Part shown: piece after piece, positions 26,033 to 39,920 of the stretch
Numbering within the stretch: position 1 is the stretch's first letter
How the letters are laid out: each line of letters begins with the position of its first letter
From: Sipunculus nudus
Taxonomy: Eukaryota > Annelida > Sipuncula > Golfingiida > Sipunculidae
DNA length: 64,000 nt
Assembly (NCBI GenBank): GCA_026874595.1
Contig: CM049309.1
Coordinates: forward strand, 28,215,033 to 28,279,032
Direction: 5' to 3'
Notes under the pieces: model-generated
What the model was told of the DNA's origin: nothing
The model's database searches: none
What the model saw: the letters and a program-made list of their open reading frames with translations, nothing else
Program-made: the position numbers and the translations under genes

Positions 26033-28203
26033 TTGTATTACGCGAAAACCGAGCTGATTTCGGCGAAAACGACGTTTGTAACAGGTTCTAAATGGCCTAA
26101 TGAAGCTTCTAAAACGCTTCTTTCGCAATTTAAATCGGCCATTTTTGCACAAAACACGATCTTGTATTACGCGAAAACCGAGCCGATTTCGGCGAAAACG
26201 ACGTTTGTAACAGGTTCTAAATGGCCTAATGAAGCTTCTAAAAGGCTTCTTTCGCAATTTAAATCGGCCATTTTTGCACAAAACACGATCTTGTATTACG
26301 CGAAAACCGAGCTGATTTCGGCGAAAACGACGTTTGTAACAGGTTCTAAATGGCCTAATGAAGCTTCTAAAACGCTTCTTTCGCAATTTAAATCGGCCAT
26401 TTTTGCACAAAACACGATCTTGTATTACGCGAAAACCGAGCCGATTTCGGCGAAAACGACGTTTGTAACAGGTTCTAAATGGCCTAATGAAGCTTCTAAA
26501 ACGCTTCTTTCGCAATTTAAATCGGCCATTTTTGCACAAAACACGATCTTGTATTACGCGAAAACCGAGCTGATTTCGGCGAAAACGACGTTTGTAACAG
26601 GTTCTAAATGGCCTAATGAAGCTTCTAAAACGCTTCTTTCGCAATTTAAATCGGCCATTTTTGCACAAAACACGATCTTGTATTACGCGAAAACCGAGCT
26701 GATTTCGGCGAAAACGACGTTTGTAACAGGTTCTAAATGGCCTAATGAAGCTTCTAAAACGCTTCTTTCGCAATTTAAATCGGCCATTTTTGCACAAAAC
26801 ACGATCTTGTATTACGCGAAAACCGAGCTGATTTCGGCGAAAACGACGTTTGTAACAGGTTCTAAATGGCCTAATGAAGCTTCTAAAACGCTTCTTTCGC
26901 AATTTAAATCGGCCATTTTTGCACAAAACACGATCTTGTATTACGCGAAAACCGAGCCGATTTCGGCGAAAACGACGTTTGTAACAGGTTCTAAATGGCC
27001 TAATGAAGCTTCTAAAACGCTTCTTTCGCAATTTAAATCGGCCATTTTTGCACAAAACACGATCTTGTATTACGCGAAAACCGAGCCGATTTCGGCGAAA
27101 ACGACGTTTGTAACAGGTTCTAAATGGCCTAATGAAGCTTCTAAAACGCTTCTTTCGCAATTTAAATCGGCCATTTTTGCACAAAACACGATCTTGTATT
27201 ACGCGAAAACCGAGCTGATTTCGGCGGAAACGACGTTTGTAACAGGTTCTAAATGGCCTAATGAAGCTTCTAAAAGGCTTCTTTCGCAATTTAAATCGGC
27301 CATTTTTGCACAAAACACGATCTTGTATTACGCGAAAACCGAGCCTATTTCGGCGAAAACGACGTTTGTAACAGGTTCTAAATGGCCTAATGAAGCTTCT
27401 AAAACGCTTCTTTCGCAATTTAAATCGGCCATTTTTGCACAAAACACGATCTTGTATTACGCGAAAACCGAGCTGATTTCGGCGAAAACGACGTTTGTAA
27501 CAGGTTCTAAATGGCCTAATGAAGCTTCTAAAACGCTTCTTTCGCAATTTAAATCGGCCATTTTTGCACAAAACACGATCTTGTATTACGCGAAAACCGA
27601 GCTGATTTCGGCGAAAACGACGTTTGTAACAGGTTCTAAATGGCCTAATGAAGCTTCTAAAACGCTTCTTTCGCAATTTAAATCGGCCATTTTTGCACAA
27701 AACACGATCTTGTATTACGCGAAAACCGAGCCGATTTCGGCGAAAACGACGTTTGTAACAGGTTCTAAATGGCCTAATGAAGCTTCTAAAACGCTTCTTT
27801 CGCAATTTAAATCGGCCATTTTTGCACAAAACACGATCTTGTATTACGCGAAAACCGAGCTGATTTCGGCGAAAACGACGTTTGTAACAGGTTCTAAATG
27901 GCCTAATGAAGCTTCTAAAACGCTTCTTTCGCAATTTAAATCGGCCATTTTTGCACAAAACACGATCTTGTATTACGCGAAAACCGAGCTGATTTCGGTG
28001 AAAACGACGTTTGTAACAGGTTCTAAATGGCCTAATGAAGCTTCTAAAACGCTTCTTTCGCAATTTAAATCGGCCATTTTTGCACAAAACACGATCTTGT
28101 ATTACGCGAAAACCGAGCCGATTTCGGCGAAAACGACGTTTGTAACAGGTTCTAAATGGCCTAATGAAGCTTCTAAAAGGCTTCTTTCGCAATTTAAATC
28201 GGC

Positions 28204-30480
28204 CTTTTTTGCACAAAACACGATCTTGTATTACGCGAAAACCGAGCCGATTTCGGCGAAAACGACGTTTGTAACAGGTTCTAAATGGCCTAATGAAGCT
28301 TCTAAAACGCTTCTTTCGCAATTTAAATCGGCCATTTTTGCACAAAACACGATCTTGTATTACGCGAAAACCGAGCCGATTTTGGCGAAAACGACGTTTG
28401 TAACAGGTTCTAAATGGCCTAATGAAGCTTCTAAAACGCTTCTTTCGCAATTTAAATCGGCCATTTTTGCACAAAACACAATCTTGTATTACGCGAAAAC
28501 CGAGCTGATTTCGGCGAAAACGACGTTTGTAACAGGTTCTAAATCGGGTTTTGAAGATCCTGAAAGGCTTCTTTTGCATCAGAAAACGTCTGTTTTTACA
28601 CAAAACACGATCTTGTATTACGCGAAAACCGAGCTGATTTCGGCGAAAACGACGTTTGTAACAGGTTCTAAATGGCCTAATGAAGCTTCTAAAACGCTTC
28701 TTTCGCAATTTAAATCGGCCATTTTTGCACAAAACACGATCTTGTATTACGCGAAAACCGAGCCGATTTCGGCGAAAACGACGTTTGTAACAGGTTCTAA
28801 ATGGCCTAATGAAGCTTCTAAAACGCTTCTTTCGCAATTTAAATCGGCCATTTTTGCACAAAACACGATCTTGTATTACGCGAAAACCGAGCCGATTTCG
28901 GCGAAAACGACGTTTGTAACAGGTTCTAAATGGCCTAATGAAGCTTCTAAAACGCTTCTTTCGCAATTTAAATCGGCCATTTTTGCACAAAACACGATCT
29001 TGTATAATCGCGAAAACCGAGCTGATTTCGGCGAAAACGACGTTTGTAACAGGTTCTAAATGGCCTAATGAAGCTTCTAAAACGCTTCTTTCGCAATTTA
29101 AATCGGCCATTTTTGCACAAAACACGATCTTGTATTACGCGAAAACCGAGCTGATTTCGGCGAAAACGACGTTTGTAACAGGTTCTAAATGGCCTAATGA
29201 AGCTTCTAAAACGCTTCTTTCGCAATTTAAATCGGCTATTTTTGCACAAAACACGATCTTGTATTACGCGAAAACCGAGCTGATTTCGGCGAAAACGACG
29301 TTTGTAACAGGTTCTAAATGGCCTAATGAAGCTTCTAAAACGCTTCTTTCGCAATTTGAATCGGCCATTTTTGCACAAAACACGATCTTGTATTACGCGA
29401 AAACCGAGCCGATTTCGGCGAAAACGACGTTTGTAACAGGTTCTTAATGGCCTAATGAAGCTTCTAAAACGCTTCTTTCGCAATTTAAATCGGCCATTTT
29501 TGCACAAAACACGATCTTGTATTACGCGAAAACCGAGCCGATTTCGGCGAAAACGACGTTTGTAACAGGTTCTAAATGGCCTAATGAAGCTTCTAAAACG
29601 CTTCTTTCGCAATTTAAATCGGCCATTTTTGCACAAAACACGATCTTGTATTACGCGAAAACCGAGCTGATTTCGGCGAAAACGACGTTTGTAACAGGTT
29701 CTAAATGGCCTAATGAAGCTTCTAAAACGCTTCTTTCGCAATTTAAATCGGCCATTTTTGCACAAAACACGATCTTGTATTACGCGAAAACCGAGCAGAT
29801 TTCGGCGAAAACGACGTTTGTAACAGGTTCTAAATGGCCTAATGAAGCTTCTAAAACGCTTCTTTCGGAATTTAAATCGGCCATTTTTGCACAAAACACG
29901 ATCTTGTATTACGCGAAAACCGAGCTGATTTCGGCGAAAACGACGTTTGTAACAGGTTCTAAATGGCCTAATGAAGCTTCTAAAACGCTTCTTTCGCAAT
30001 TTAAATCGGCCATTTTGGCACAAAACACGATCTTGTATTACGCGAAAACCGAGATGATTTCGGCGAAAACGACGTTTGTAACAGGTTCTAAATGGCCTAA
30101 TGAAGCTTCTAAAACGCTTCTTTCGCAATTTAAATCGGCCATTTTTGCACAAAACACGATCTTGTATTACGCGAAAACCGAGCTGATTTCGGCGAAAACG
30201 ACGTTTGTAACAGGTTCTAAATGGCCTAATGAAGCTTCTAAAACGCTTCTTTCGCAATTTAAATCGGCCATTTTTGCACAAAACACGATCTTGTATTACG
30301 CGAAAACCGAGCTCATTTCGGCGAAAACGACGTTTGTAACAGGTTCTAAATGGCCTAATGAAGCTTCTAAAACGCTTCTTTCGCAATTTAAATCGGCCAT
30401 TTTTGCACAAAACACGATCTTGTATTACGCGAAAACCGAGCCGATTTCGGCGAAAACGACGTTTGTAACAGGTTCTAAAT
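28204..30480 (+). repeat. Duplicated segment, left copy
   Basis: In order: GGCCTTTTTT, CCG, CCGATTTTGG, CACAATC, mosaic TCGGGTTTTG, the TATAATCGCG one-base insertion (29004), CATTTTGGCAC (30017), GAGATGATT and a mosaic monomer whose divergent segment starts at 30480. The same order and spacing (2276 against 2277 bp, the extra base being the A near 48471) recurs at 47143-49420. Private changes here include GAGCAGATT near 29797, TCGGAATTT near 29864 and a TTAATGG stop at 29445. Confidence 0.8.
28484..28612 (+). repeat. Mosaic monomer B', TTTTG variant
   Basis: Has TCGGGTTTTGAAG instead of TCGGGTATTGAAG. The monomer before it ends CACAATC instead of CACGATC and carries CCGATTTTGG. This linked trio recurs five more times with minor exceptions. 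Confidence 0.95.
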
Positions 30481-30548
30481 CGGGTATTGAAGATCCTGAA
30501 AGGCTTCTTTTGCATCAGAAAACGTCTGTTTTTACACAAAACACGATC
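30420..30548 (+). repeat. Single mosaic monomer B' with CCG
   Basis: Standard TCGGGTATTG alternative segment, but its constant half carries CCG rather than CTG at positions 22-24, so one point variant is shared between the two monomer types. The next monomer starts TTGTAATACG, a private change. Confidence 0.93.
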
Positions 30549-31085
30549 TTGTAATACGCGAAAACCGAGCTGATTTCGGCGAAAACGACGTTTGTAACAG
30601 GTTCTAAATGGCCTAATGAAGCTTCTAAAACGCTTCTTTCGCAATTAAAATCGGCCATTTTTGCACAAAACACGATCTTGTATTACGCGAAAACGAGCTG
30701 ATTTCGGCGAAAACGACGTTTGTAACAGGTTCTAAATGGCCTAATGAAGCTTCTAAAACGCTTCTTTCGCAATTTAAATCGGCCATATTTGCACAAAACA
30801 CGATCTTGTATTACGCGAAAACCGAGCTGATTTCGGCGAAAACGACGTTTGTAACAGGTTCTAAATGGCCTAATGAAGCTTCTAAAACGCTTCTTTCGCA
30901 ATTTAAATCGGCCATTTTTGCACAAAACACGATCTTGTATTACGCGAAAACCGAGCTGATTTCGGCGAAAACGACGTTTGTAACAGGTTCTAAATGGCCT
31001 AATGAAGCTTCTAAAACGCTTCTTTCGCAATTTAAATCGGCCATTTTTGCACAAAACACGATCTTGTATTACGCGAAAACCGAGC

Positions 31086-34000
31086 CGATTTCGGCGAAAA
31101 CGACGTTTGTAACAGGTTCTAAATGGCCTAATGAAGCTTCTAAAACGCTTCTTTCGCAATTTAAATCGGCCATTTTTGCACAAAACACGATCTTGTATTA
31201 CGCGAAAACCGAGCTGATTTCGGCGAAAACGACGTTTGTAACAGGTTCTAAATGGCCTAATGAAGCTTCTAAAACGCTTCTTTCGCAATTTAAATCGGCC
31301 ATTTTTGCACAAAACACGATCTTGTATTACGCGAAAACCGAGCTGATTTCGGCGAAAACGACGTTTGTAACAGGTTCTAAATGGCCCAATGAAGCTTCTA
31401 AAACGCTTCTTTCGGAATTTAAATCGGCCATTTTTGCACAAAACACGATCTTGTATTACGCGAAAACCGAGCTGATTTCGGCGAAAACGACGTTTGTAAC
31501 AGGTTCTAAATGGCCTAATGAAGCTTCTAAAACGCTTCTTTCGCAATTTAAATCGGCCATTTTTGCACAAAACACGATCTTGTATTACGCGAAAACCGAG
31601 CTGATTTCGGCGAAAACGACGTTTGTAACAGGTTCTAAATGGCCTAATGAAGCTTCTAAAACGCTTCTTTCGCAATTTAAATCGGCCATTTTTGCACAAA
31701 ACACGATCTTGTATTACGCGAAAACCGAGCTGATTTCGGCGAAAACGACGTTTGTAACAGGTTCTAAATGGCCTAATGAAGCTTCTAAAACGCTTCTTTC
31801 GCAATTTAAATCGGCCATTTTTGCACAAAACACGATCTTGTATTACGCGAAAACCGAGCCGATTTCGGCGAAAACGACGTTTGTAACAGGTTCTAAATGG
31901 CCTAATGAAGCTTCTAAAACGCTTCTTTCGCAATTTAAATCGGCCATTTTTGCACAAAACACGATCTTGTATTACGCGAAAACCGAGCTGATTTCGGCGA
32001 AAACGACGTTTGTAACAGGTTCTAAATGGCCTAATGAAGCTTCTAAAACGCTTCTTTCGCAATTTAAATCGGCCATTTTTGCACAAAACACGATCTTGTA
32101 TTACGCGAAAACCGAGCTGATTTCGGCGAAAACGACGTTTGTAACAGGTTCTAAATGGCCCAATGAAGCTTCTAAAACGCTTCTTTCGGAATTTAAATCG
32201 GCCATTTTTGCACAAAACACGATCTTGTATTACGCGAAAACCGAGCTGATTTCGGCGAAAACGACGTTTGTAACAGGTTCTAAATGGCCTAATGAAGCTT
32301 CTAAAACGCTTCTTTCGCAATTTAAATCGGCCATTTTTGCACAAAACACGATCTTGTATTACGCGAAAACCGAGCTGATTTCGGCGAAAACGACGTTTGT
32401 AACAGGTTCTAAATGGCCCAATGAAGCTTCTAAAACGCTTCTTTCGCAATTTAAATCGGCCATTTTTGCACAAAACACGATCTTGTATTACGCGAAAACC
32501 GAGCTGATTTCGGCGAAAACGACGTTTGTAACAGGTTCTAAATGGCCTAATGAAGCTTCTTAAACGCTTCTTTCGCAATTTAAATCGGCCATTTTTGCAC
32601 AAAACACGATCTTGTATTACGCGAAAACCGAGCTGATTTCGGCGAAAACGACGTTTGTAACAGGTTCTAAATGGCCTAATGAAGCTTCTAAAACGCTTCT
32701 TTCGCAATTTAAATCGGCCATTTTTGCACAAAACACGATCTTGTATTACGCGAAAACCGAGCTGATTTCGGCGAAAACGACGTTTGTAACAGGTTCTAAA
32801 TGGCCCAATGAAGCTTCTAAAACGCTTCTTTCGCAATTTAAATCGGCCATTTTTGCACAAAACACGATCTTGCATTACGCGAAAACCGAGCTGATTTCGG
32901 CGAAAACGACGTTTGTAACAGGTTCTAAATGGCCTAATGAAGCTTCTTAAACGCTTCTTTCGCAATTTAAATCGGCCATTTTTGCACAAAACACGATCTT
33001 GTATTACGCGAAAACCGAGCTGATTTCGGCGAAAACGACGTTTGTAACAGGTTCTAAATGGCCTAATGAAGCTTCTAAAACGCTTCTTTCGCAATTTAAA
33101 TCGGCCATTTTTGCACAAAACACGATCTTGTATTACGCGAAAACCGAGCTGATTTCGGCGAAAACGACGTTTGTAACAGGTTCTAAATGGCCTAATGAAG
33201 CTTCTAAAACGCTTCTTTCGCAATTTAAATCGGCCATATTTGCACAAAACACGATCTTGTATTACGCGAAAACCGAGCTGATTTCGGCGAAAACGACGTT
33301 TGTAACAGGTTCTAAATGGCCTAATGAAGCTTCTAAAACGCTTCTTTCGCAATTTAAATCGGCCATTTTTGCACAAAACACGATCTTGTATTACGCGAAA
33401 ACCGAGCTGATTTCGGCGAAAACGACGTTTGTAACAGGTTCTAAATGGCCTAATGAAGCTTCTAAAACGCTTCTTTCGCAATTTAAATCGGCCATTTTTG
33501 CACAAAACACGATCTTGTATTACGCGAAAACCGAGCTGATTTCGGCGAAAACGACGTTTGTAACAGGTTCTAAATGGCCTGATGAAGCTTCTAAAACGCT
33601 TCTTTCGCAATTTAAATCGGCCATTTTTGCACAAAACACGATCTTGTATTACGCGAAAACCGAGCTGATTTCGGCGAAAACGACGTTTGTAACAGGTTCT
33701 AAATGGCCCAATGAAGCTTCTAAAACGCTTCTTTCGGAATTTAAATCGGCCATTTTTGCACAAAACACGATCTTGTATTACGCGAAAACCGAGCTGATTT
33801 CGGCGAAAACGACGTTTGTAACAGGTTCTAAATGGCCTAATGAAGCTTCTAAAACGCTTCTTTCGCAATTTAAATCGGCCATTTTTGCACAAAACACGAT
33901 CTTGTATTACGCGAAAACCGAGCTGATTTCGGCGAAAACGACGTTTGTAACAGGTTCTAAATGGCCTAATGAAGCTTCTAAAACGCTTCTTTCGCAATTT

Positions 34001-37000
34001 AAATCGGCCATTTTTGCACAAAACACGATCTTGTATTACGCGAAAACCGAGCCGATTTCGGCGAAAACGACGTTTGTAACAGGTTCTAAATGGCCTAATG
34101 AAGCTTCTAAAACGCTTCTTTCGCAATTTAAATCGGCCATTTTTGCACAAAACACGATCTTGTATTACGCGAAAACCGAGCTGATTTCGGCGAAAACGAC
34201 GTTTGTAACAGGTTCTAAATGGCCTAATGAAGCTTCTAAAACGCTTCTTTCGCAATTTAAATCGGCCATTTTTGCACAAAACACGATCTTGTATTACGCG
34301 AAAACCGAGCTGATTTCGGCGAAAACGACGTTTGTAACAGGTTCTAAATGGCCCAATGAAGCTTCTAAAACGCTTCTTTCGGAATTTAAATCGGCCATTT
34401 TTGCACAAAACACGATCTTGTATTACGCGAAAACCGAGCTGATTTCGGCGAAAACGACGTTTGTAACAGGTTCTAAATGGCCTAATGAAGCTTCTAAAAC
34501 GCTTCTTTCGCAATTTAAATCGGCCATTTTTGCACAAAACACGATCTTGTATTACGCGAAAACCGAGCTGATTTCGGCGAAAACGACGTTTGTAACAGGT
34601 TCTAAATGGCCTAATGAAGCTTCTAAAACGCTTCTTTCGCAATTTAAATCGGCCATTTTTGCACAAAACACGATCTTGTATTACGCGAAAACCGAGCCGA
34701 TTTCGGCGAAAACGACGTTTGTAACAGGTTCTAAATGGCCTAATGAAGCTTCTAAAACGCTTCTTTCGCAATTTAAATCGGCCATTTTTGCACAAAACAC
34801 GATCTTGTATTACGCGAAAACCGAGCTGATTTCGGCGAAAACGACGTTTGTAACAGGTTCTAAATGGCCCAATGAAGCTTCTAAAACGCTTCTTTCGCAA
34901 TTTAAATCGGCCATTTTTGCACAAAACACGATCTTGTATTACGCGAAAACCGAGCTGATTTCGGCGAAAACGACGTTTGTAACAGGTTCTAAATGGCCTA
35001 ATGAAGCTTCTAAAACGCTTCTTTCGCAATTTAAATCGGCCATTTTTGCACAAAACACGATCTTGTATTACGCGAAAACCGAGCTGATTTCGGCGAAAAC
35101 GACGTTTGTAACAGGTTCTAAATGGCCTAATGAAGCTTCTAAAACGCTTCTTTCGCAATTTAAATCGGCCATTTTTGCACAAAACACGATCTTGTATTAC
35201 GCGAAAACCGAGCTGATTTCGGCGAAAACGACGTTTGTAACAGGTTCTAAATGGCCTAATGAAGCTTCTAAAACGCTTCTTTCGCAATTTAAATCGGCCA
35301 TTTTTGCACAAAACACGATCTTGTATTACGCGAAAACCGAGCTGATTTCGGCGAAAACGACGTTTGTAACAGGTTCTAAATGGCCTAATGAAGCTTCTAA
35401 AACGCTTCTTTCGCAATTTAAATCGGCCATTTTTGCACAAAACACGATCTTGTATTACGCGAAAACCGAGCTGATTTCGGCGAAAACGACGTTTGTAACA
35501 GGTTCTAAATGGCCTAATGAAGCTTCTAAAACGCTTCTTTCGCAATTTAAATCGGCCATTTTTGCACAAAACACGATCTTGTATTACGCGAAAACCGAGC
35601 TGATTTCGGCGAAAACGACGTTTGTAACAGGTTCTAAATGGCCTAATGAAGCTTCTAAAACGCTTCTTTCGCAATTTAAATCGGCCATTTTTGCACAAAA
35701 CACGATCTTGTATTACGCGAAAACCGAGCTGATTTCGGCGAAAACGACGTTTGTAACAGGTTCTAAATGGCCTAATGAAGCTTCTAAAACGCTTCTTTCG
35801 CAATTTAAATCGGCCATTTTTGCACAAAACACGATCTTGTATTACGCGAAAACCGAGCTGATTTCGGCGAAAACGACGTTTGTAAAAGGTTCTTAATGGC
35901 CTAATGAAGCTTCTAAAACGCTTCTTTCGCAATTTAAATCGGCCATTTTTGCACAAAACACGATCTTGTATTACGCGAAAACCGAGCCTATTTCGGCGAA
36001 AACGACGTTTGTAACAGGTTCTAAATGGCCTAATGAAGCTTCTAAAACGCTTCTTTCGCAATTTAAATCGGCCATTTTTGCACAAAACACGATCTTGTAT
36101 TACGCGAAAACCGAGCTGATTTCGGCGAAAACGACGTTTGTAACAGGTTCTAAATCGGGTATTGAAGATCCTGAAAGGCTTCTTTTGCATCAGAAAACGT
36201 CTGTTTTTACACAAAACACGATCTTGTATTACGCGAAAACCGAGCTGATTTCGGCGAAAACGACGTTTGTAACAGGTTCTAAATGGCCTAATGAAGCTTC
36301 TAAAACGCTTCTTTCGCAATTTAAATCGGCCATTTTTGCACAAAACACGATCTTGTATTACGCGAAAACCGAGCTGATTTCGGCGAAAACGACGTTTGTA
36401 ACAGGTTCTAAATCGGGTATTGAAGATCCTGAAAGGCTTCTTTTGCATCAGAAAACGTCTGTTTTTACACAAAACACGATCTTGTATTACGCGAAAACCG
36501 AGCTGATTTCGGCGAAAACGACGTTTGTAACAGGTTCTAAATGGCCTAATGAAGCTTCTAAAACGCTTCTTTCGCAATTTAAATCGGCCATTTTTGCACA
36601 AAACACGATCTTGTATTACGCGAAAACCGAGCTGATTTCGGCGAAAACGACGTTTGTAACAGGTTCTAAATGGCCTAATGAAGCTTCTAAAACGCTTCTT
36701 TCGCAATTTAAATCGGCCATTTTTGCACAAAACACGATCTTGTATTACGCGAAAACCGAGCCGATTTCGGCGAAAACGACGTTTGTAACAGGTTCTAAAT
36801 GGCCTAATGAAGCTTCTAAAAGGCTTCTTTCGCAATTTAAATCGGCCATTTTTGCACAAAACACGATCTTGTATTACGCGAAAACCGAGCTGATTTCGGC
36901 GAAAACGACGTTTGTAACAGGTTCTAAATGGCCTAATGAAGCTTCTAAAACGCTTCTTTCGCAATTTAAATCGGCCATTTTTGCACAAAACACGATCTTG

Positions 37001-38053
37001 TATTACGCGAAAACCGAGCTGATTTCGGCGAAAACGACGTTTGTAACAGGTTCTAAATGGCCCAATGAAGCTTCTAAAACGCTTCTTTCGGAATTTAAAT
37101 CGGCCATTTTTGCACAAAACACGATCTTGTATTACGCGAAAACCGAGCTGATTTCGGCGAAAACGACGTTTGTAACAGGTTCTAAATGGCCTAATGAAGC
37201 TTCTAAAACGCTTCTTTCGCAATTTAAATCGGCCATTTTTGCACAAAACACGATCTTGTATTACGCGAAAACCGAGCTGATTTCGGCGAAAACGACGTTT
37301 GTAACAGGTTCTAAATGGCCCAATGAAGCTTCTAAAACGCTTCTTTCGCAATTTAAATCGGCCATTTTTGCACAAAACACGATCTTGTATTACGCGAAAA
37401 CCGAGCTGATTTCGGCGAAAACGACGTTTGTAACAGGTTCTAAATGGCCTAATGAAGCTTCTAAAACGCTTCTTTCGCAATTTAAATCGGCCATTTTTGC
37501 ACAAAACACGATCTTGTATTACGCGAAAACCGAGCCGATTTCGGCGAAAACGACGTTTGTAACAGGTTCTAAATGGCCTAATGAAGCTTCTAAAACGCTT
37601 CTTTCGCAATTTAAATCGGCCATTTTTGCACAAAACACGATCTTGTATTACGCGAAAACCGAGCTGATTTCGGCGAAAACGACGTTTGTAACAGGTTCTA
37701 AATGGCCTAATGAAGCTTCTAAAACGCTTCTTTCGCAATTTAAATCGGCCATTTTTGCACAAAACACGATCTTGTATTACGCGAAAACCGAGCTGATTTC
37801 GGCGAAAACGACGTTTGTAACAGGTTCTAAATGGCCCAATGAAGCTTCTAAAACGCTTCTTTCGGAATTTAAATCGGCCATTTTTGCACAAAACACGATC
37901 TTGTATTACGCGAAAACCGAGCTGATTTCGGCGAAAACGACGTTTGTAACAGGTTCTAAATGGCCTAATGAAGCTTCTAAAACGCTTCTTTCGCAATTTA
38001 AATCGGCCATTTTTGCACAAAACACGATCTTGTATTACGCGAAAACCGAGCTG
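31086..38053 (+). repeat. Locally periodic section tagged by TCGGAATTT
   Basis: The variant TCGGAATTT, preceded by GGCCCAATG in the same monomer, begins at 31411, 32185, 33733, 34378, 37087 and 37861. The intervals are 774, 1548, 645, 2709 and 774 bp, or 6, 12, 5, 21 and 6 monomers. CCG-type monomers repeat at the same 6- and 5-unit steps (31086, 31860, 34053, 34698). This fits repeated unequal exchange of a block of about six monomers. The section also holds two TTAAACG stop variants three monomers apart (32561 and 32948). Confidence 0.75.
36095..36481 (+). repeat. Mosaic pair B' - standard - B' (pair 4)
   Basis: Follows a marker monomer with TAAAAGGTTCTTAATGG (TAA at 35894) that, unlike the other TAAAAGG marker monomers, has GAAAACG rather than GGAAACG. 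A CCT-type monomer lies between. Confidence 0.95.
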
Positions 38054-38158
38054 ATTTCGGCGAAAACGACGTTTGTAACAGGTTCTAAATGGCCTAATGA
38101 AGCTTCTAAAACGCTTCTTTCGCAATTTAAATCGGCCATTTTTGCACAAAACACGATC

Positions 38159-38242
38159 TTGTATTACGCGAAAACCGAGCTGATTTCGGCGAAAACGCTT
38201 CTTTCGCAATTTAAATCGGCCATTTTTGCACAAAACACGATC
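38159..38242 (+). repeat. 84-bp monomer with an in-phase 45-bp deletion
   Basis: GGCGAAAACG runs straight into CTTCTTTCGC. The join lies at AAAACG (38192-38197), a six-base sequence present at positions 34-39 and 79-84 of the normal monomer. Monomer positions 40-84 are lost. Deletion between direct repeats by slippage or microhomology repair is the simple reading. Because 45 is a multiple of three, both open frames persist. Confidence 0.93.
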
Positions 38243-38371
38243 TTGTATTACGCGAAAACCGAGCCGATTTTGGCGAAAACGACGTTTGTAACAGGTTCTA
38301 AATGGCCTAATGAAGCTTCTAAAACGCTTCTTTCGCAATTTAAATCGGCCATTTTTGCACAAAACACAATC

Positions 38372-38500
38372 TTGTATTACGCGAAAACCGAGCTGATTTC
38401 GGCGAAAACGACGTTTGTAACAGGTTCTAAATCGGGTTTTGAAGATCCTGAAAGGCTTCTTTTGCATCAGAAAACGTCTGTTTTTACACAAAACACGATC
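38372..38500 (+). repeat. Mosaic monomer B', TTTTG variant
   Basis: Preceded by CCGATTTTGG and CACAATC as at 28484. The cassette is entered through the 45-bp deletion one and a half monomers upstream, so its left part is missing. Confidence 0.95.
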
Positions 38501-39145
38501 TTGTATTACGCGAAAACCGAGCTGATTTCGGCGAAAACGACGTTTGTAACAGGTTCTAAATGGCCTAATGAAGCTTCTAAAACGCTTCTTTCGCAATTTA
38601 AATCGGCCATTTTTGCACAAAACACGATCTTGTATTACGCGAAAACCGAGCCGATTTCGGCGAAAACGACGTTTGTAACAGGTTCTAAATGGCCTAATGA
38701 AGCTTCTAAAACGCTTCTTTCGCAATTTAAATCGGCCATTTTTGCACAAAACACGATCTTGTATTACGCGAAAACCGAGCCGATTTCGGCGAAAACGACG
38801 TTTGTAACAGGTTCTAAATGGCCTAATGAAGCTTCTAAAACGCTTCTTTCGCAATTTAAATCGGCCATTTTTGCACAAAACACGATCTTGTATTACGCGA
38901 AAACCGAGCTGATTTCGGCGAAAACGACGTTTGTAACAGGTTCTAAATGCCCTAATGAAGCTTCTAAAAGGCTTCTTTCGCAATTTAAATCGGCCATTTT
39001 TGCACAAAACACGATCTTGTATTACGCGAAAACCGAGCTGATTTCGGCGAAAACGACGTTTGTAACAGGTTCTAAATGGCCTAATGAAGCTTCTATAAGG
39101 CTTCTTTCGCAATTTAAATCGGCCATTTTTGCACAAAACACGATC

Positions 39146-39274
39146 TTGTATTACGCGAAAACCGAGCTGATTTCGGCGGAAACGACGTTTGTAACAGGTT
39201 CTAAATCGGGTATTGAAGATCCTGAAAGGCTTCTTTTGCATCAGAAAACGTCTGTTTTTACACAAAACACGATC
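39146..39274 (+). repeat. Single mosaic monomer B' with GGAAACG
   Basis: TCGGGTATTG type whose constant half carries GGAAACG. The two monomers before it carry rare AGG variants, one with ATGCCCTAATG and one with TATAAGG. Confidence 0.93.
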
Positions 39275-39920
39275 TTGTATTACGCGAAAACCGAGCTGAT
39301 TTCGGCGAAAACGACGTTTGTAACAGGTTCTAAATGGCCTAATGAAGCTTCTAAAACGCTTCTTTCGCAATTTAAATCGGCCATTTTTGCACAAAACACG
39401 ATCTTGTATTACGCGAAAACCGAGCTGATTTCGGCGAAAACGACGTTTGTAACAGGTTCTAAATGGCCTAATGAAGCTTCTAAAACGCTTCTTTCGCAAT
39501 TTAAATCGGCCATTTTTTGCACAAAACACGATCTTGTATTACGCGAAAACCGAGCTGATTTCGGCGAAAACGACGTTTGTAACAGGTTCTAAATGGCCTA
39601 ATGAAGCTTCTAAAACGCTTCTTTCGCAATTTAAATCGGCCATTTTTGCACAAAACACGATCTTGTATTACGCGAAAACCGAGCTGATTTCGGCGAAAAC
39701 GACGTTTGTAACAGGTTCTAAATGGCCTAATGAAGCTTCTAAAACGCTTCTTTCGCAATTTAAATCGGCCATTTTTGCACAAAACACGATCTTGTATTAC
39801 GCGAAAACCGAGCCGATTTCGGCGAAAACGACGTTTGTAACAGGTTCTAAATGGCCTAATGAAGCTTCTAAAACGCTTCTTTCGCAATTTAAATCGGCCA
39901 TTTTTGCACAAAACACGATC

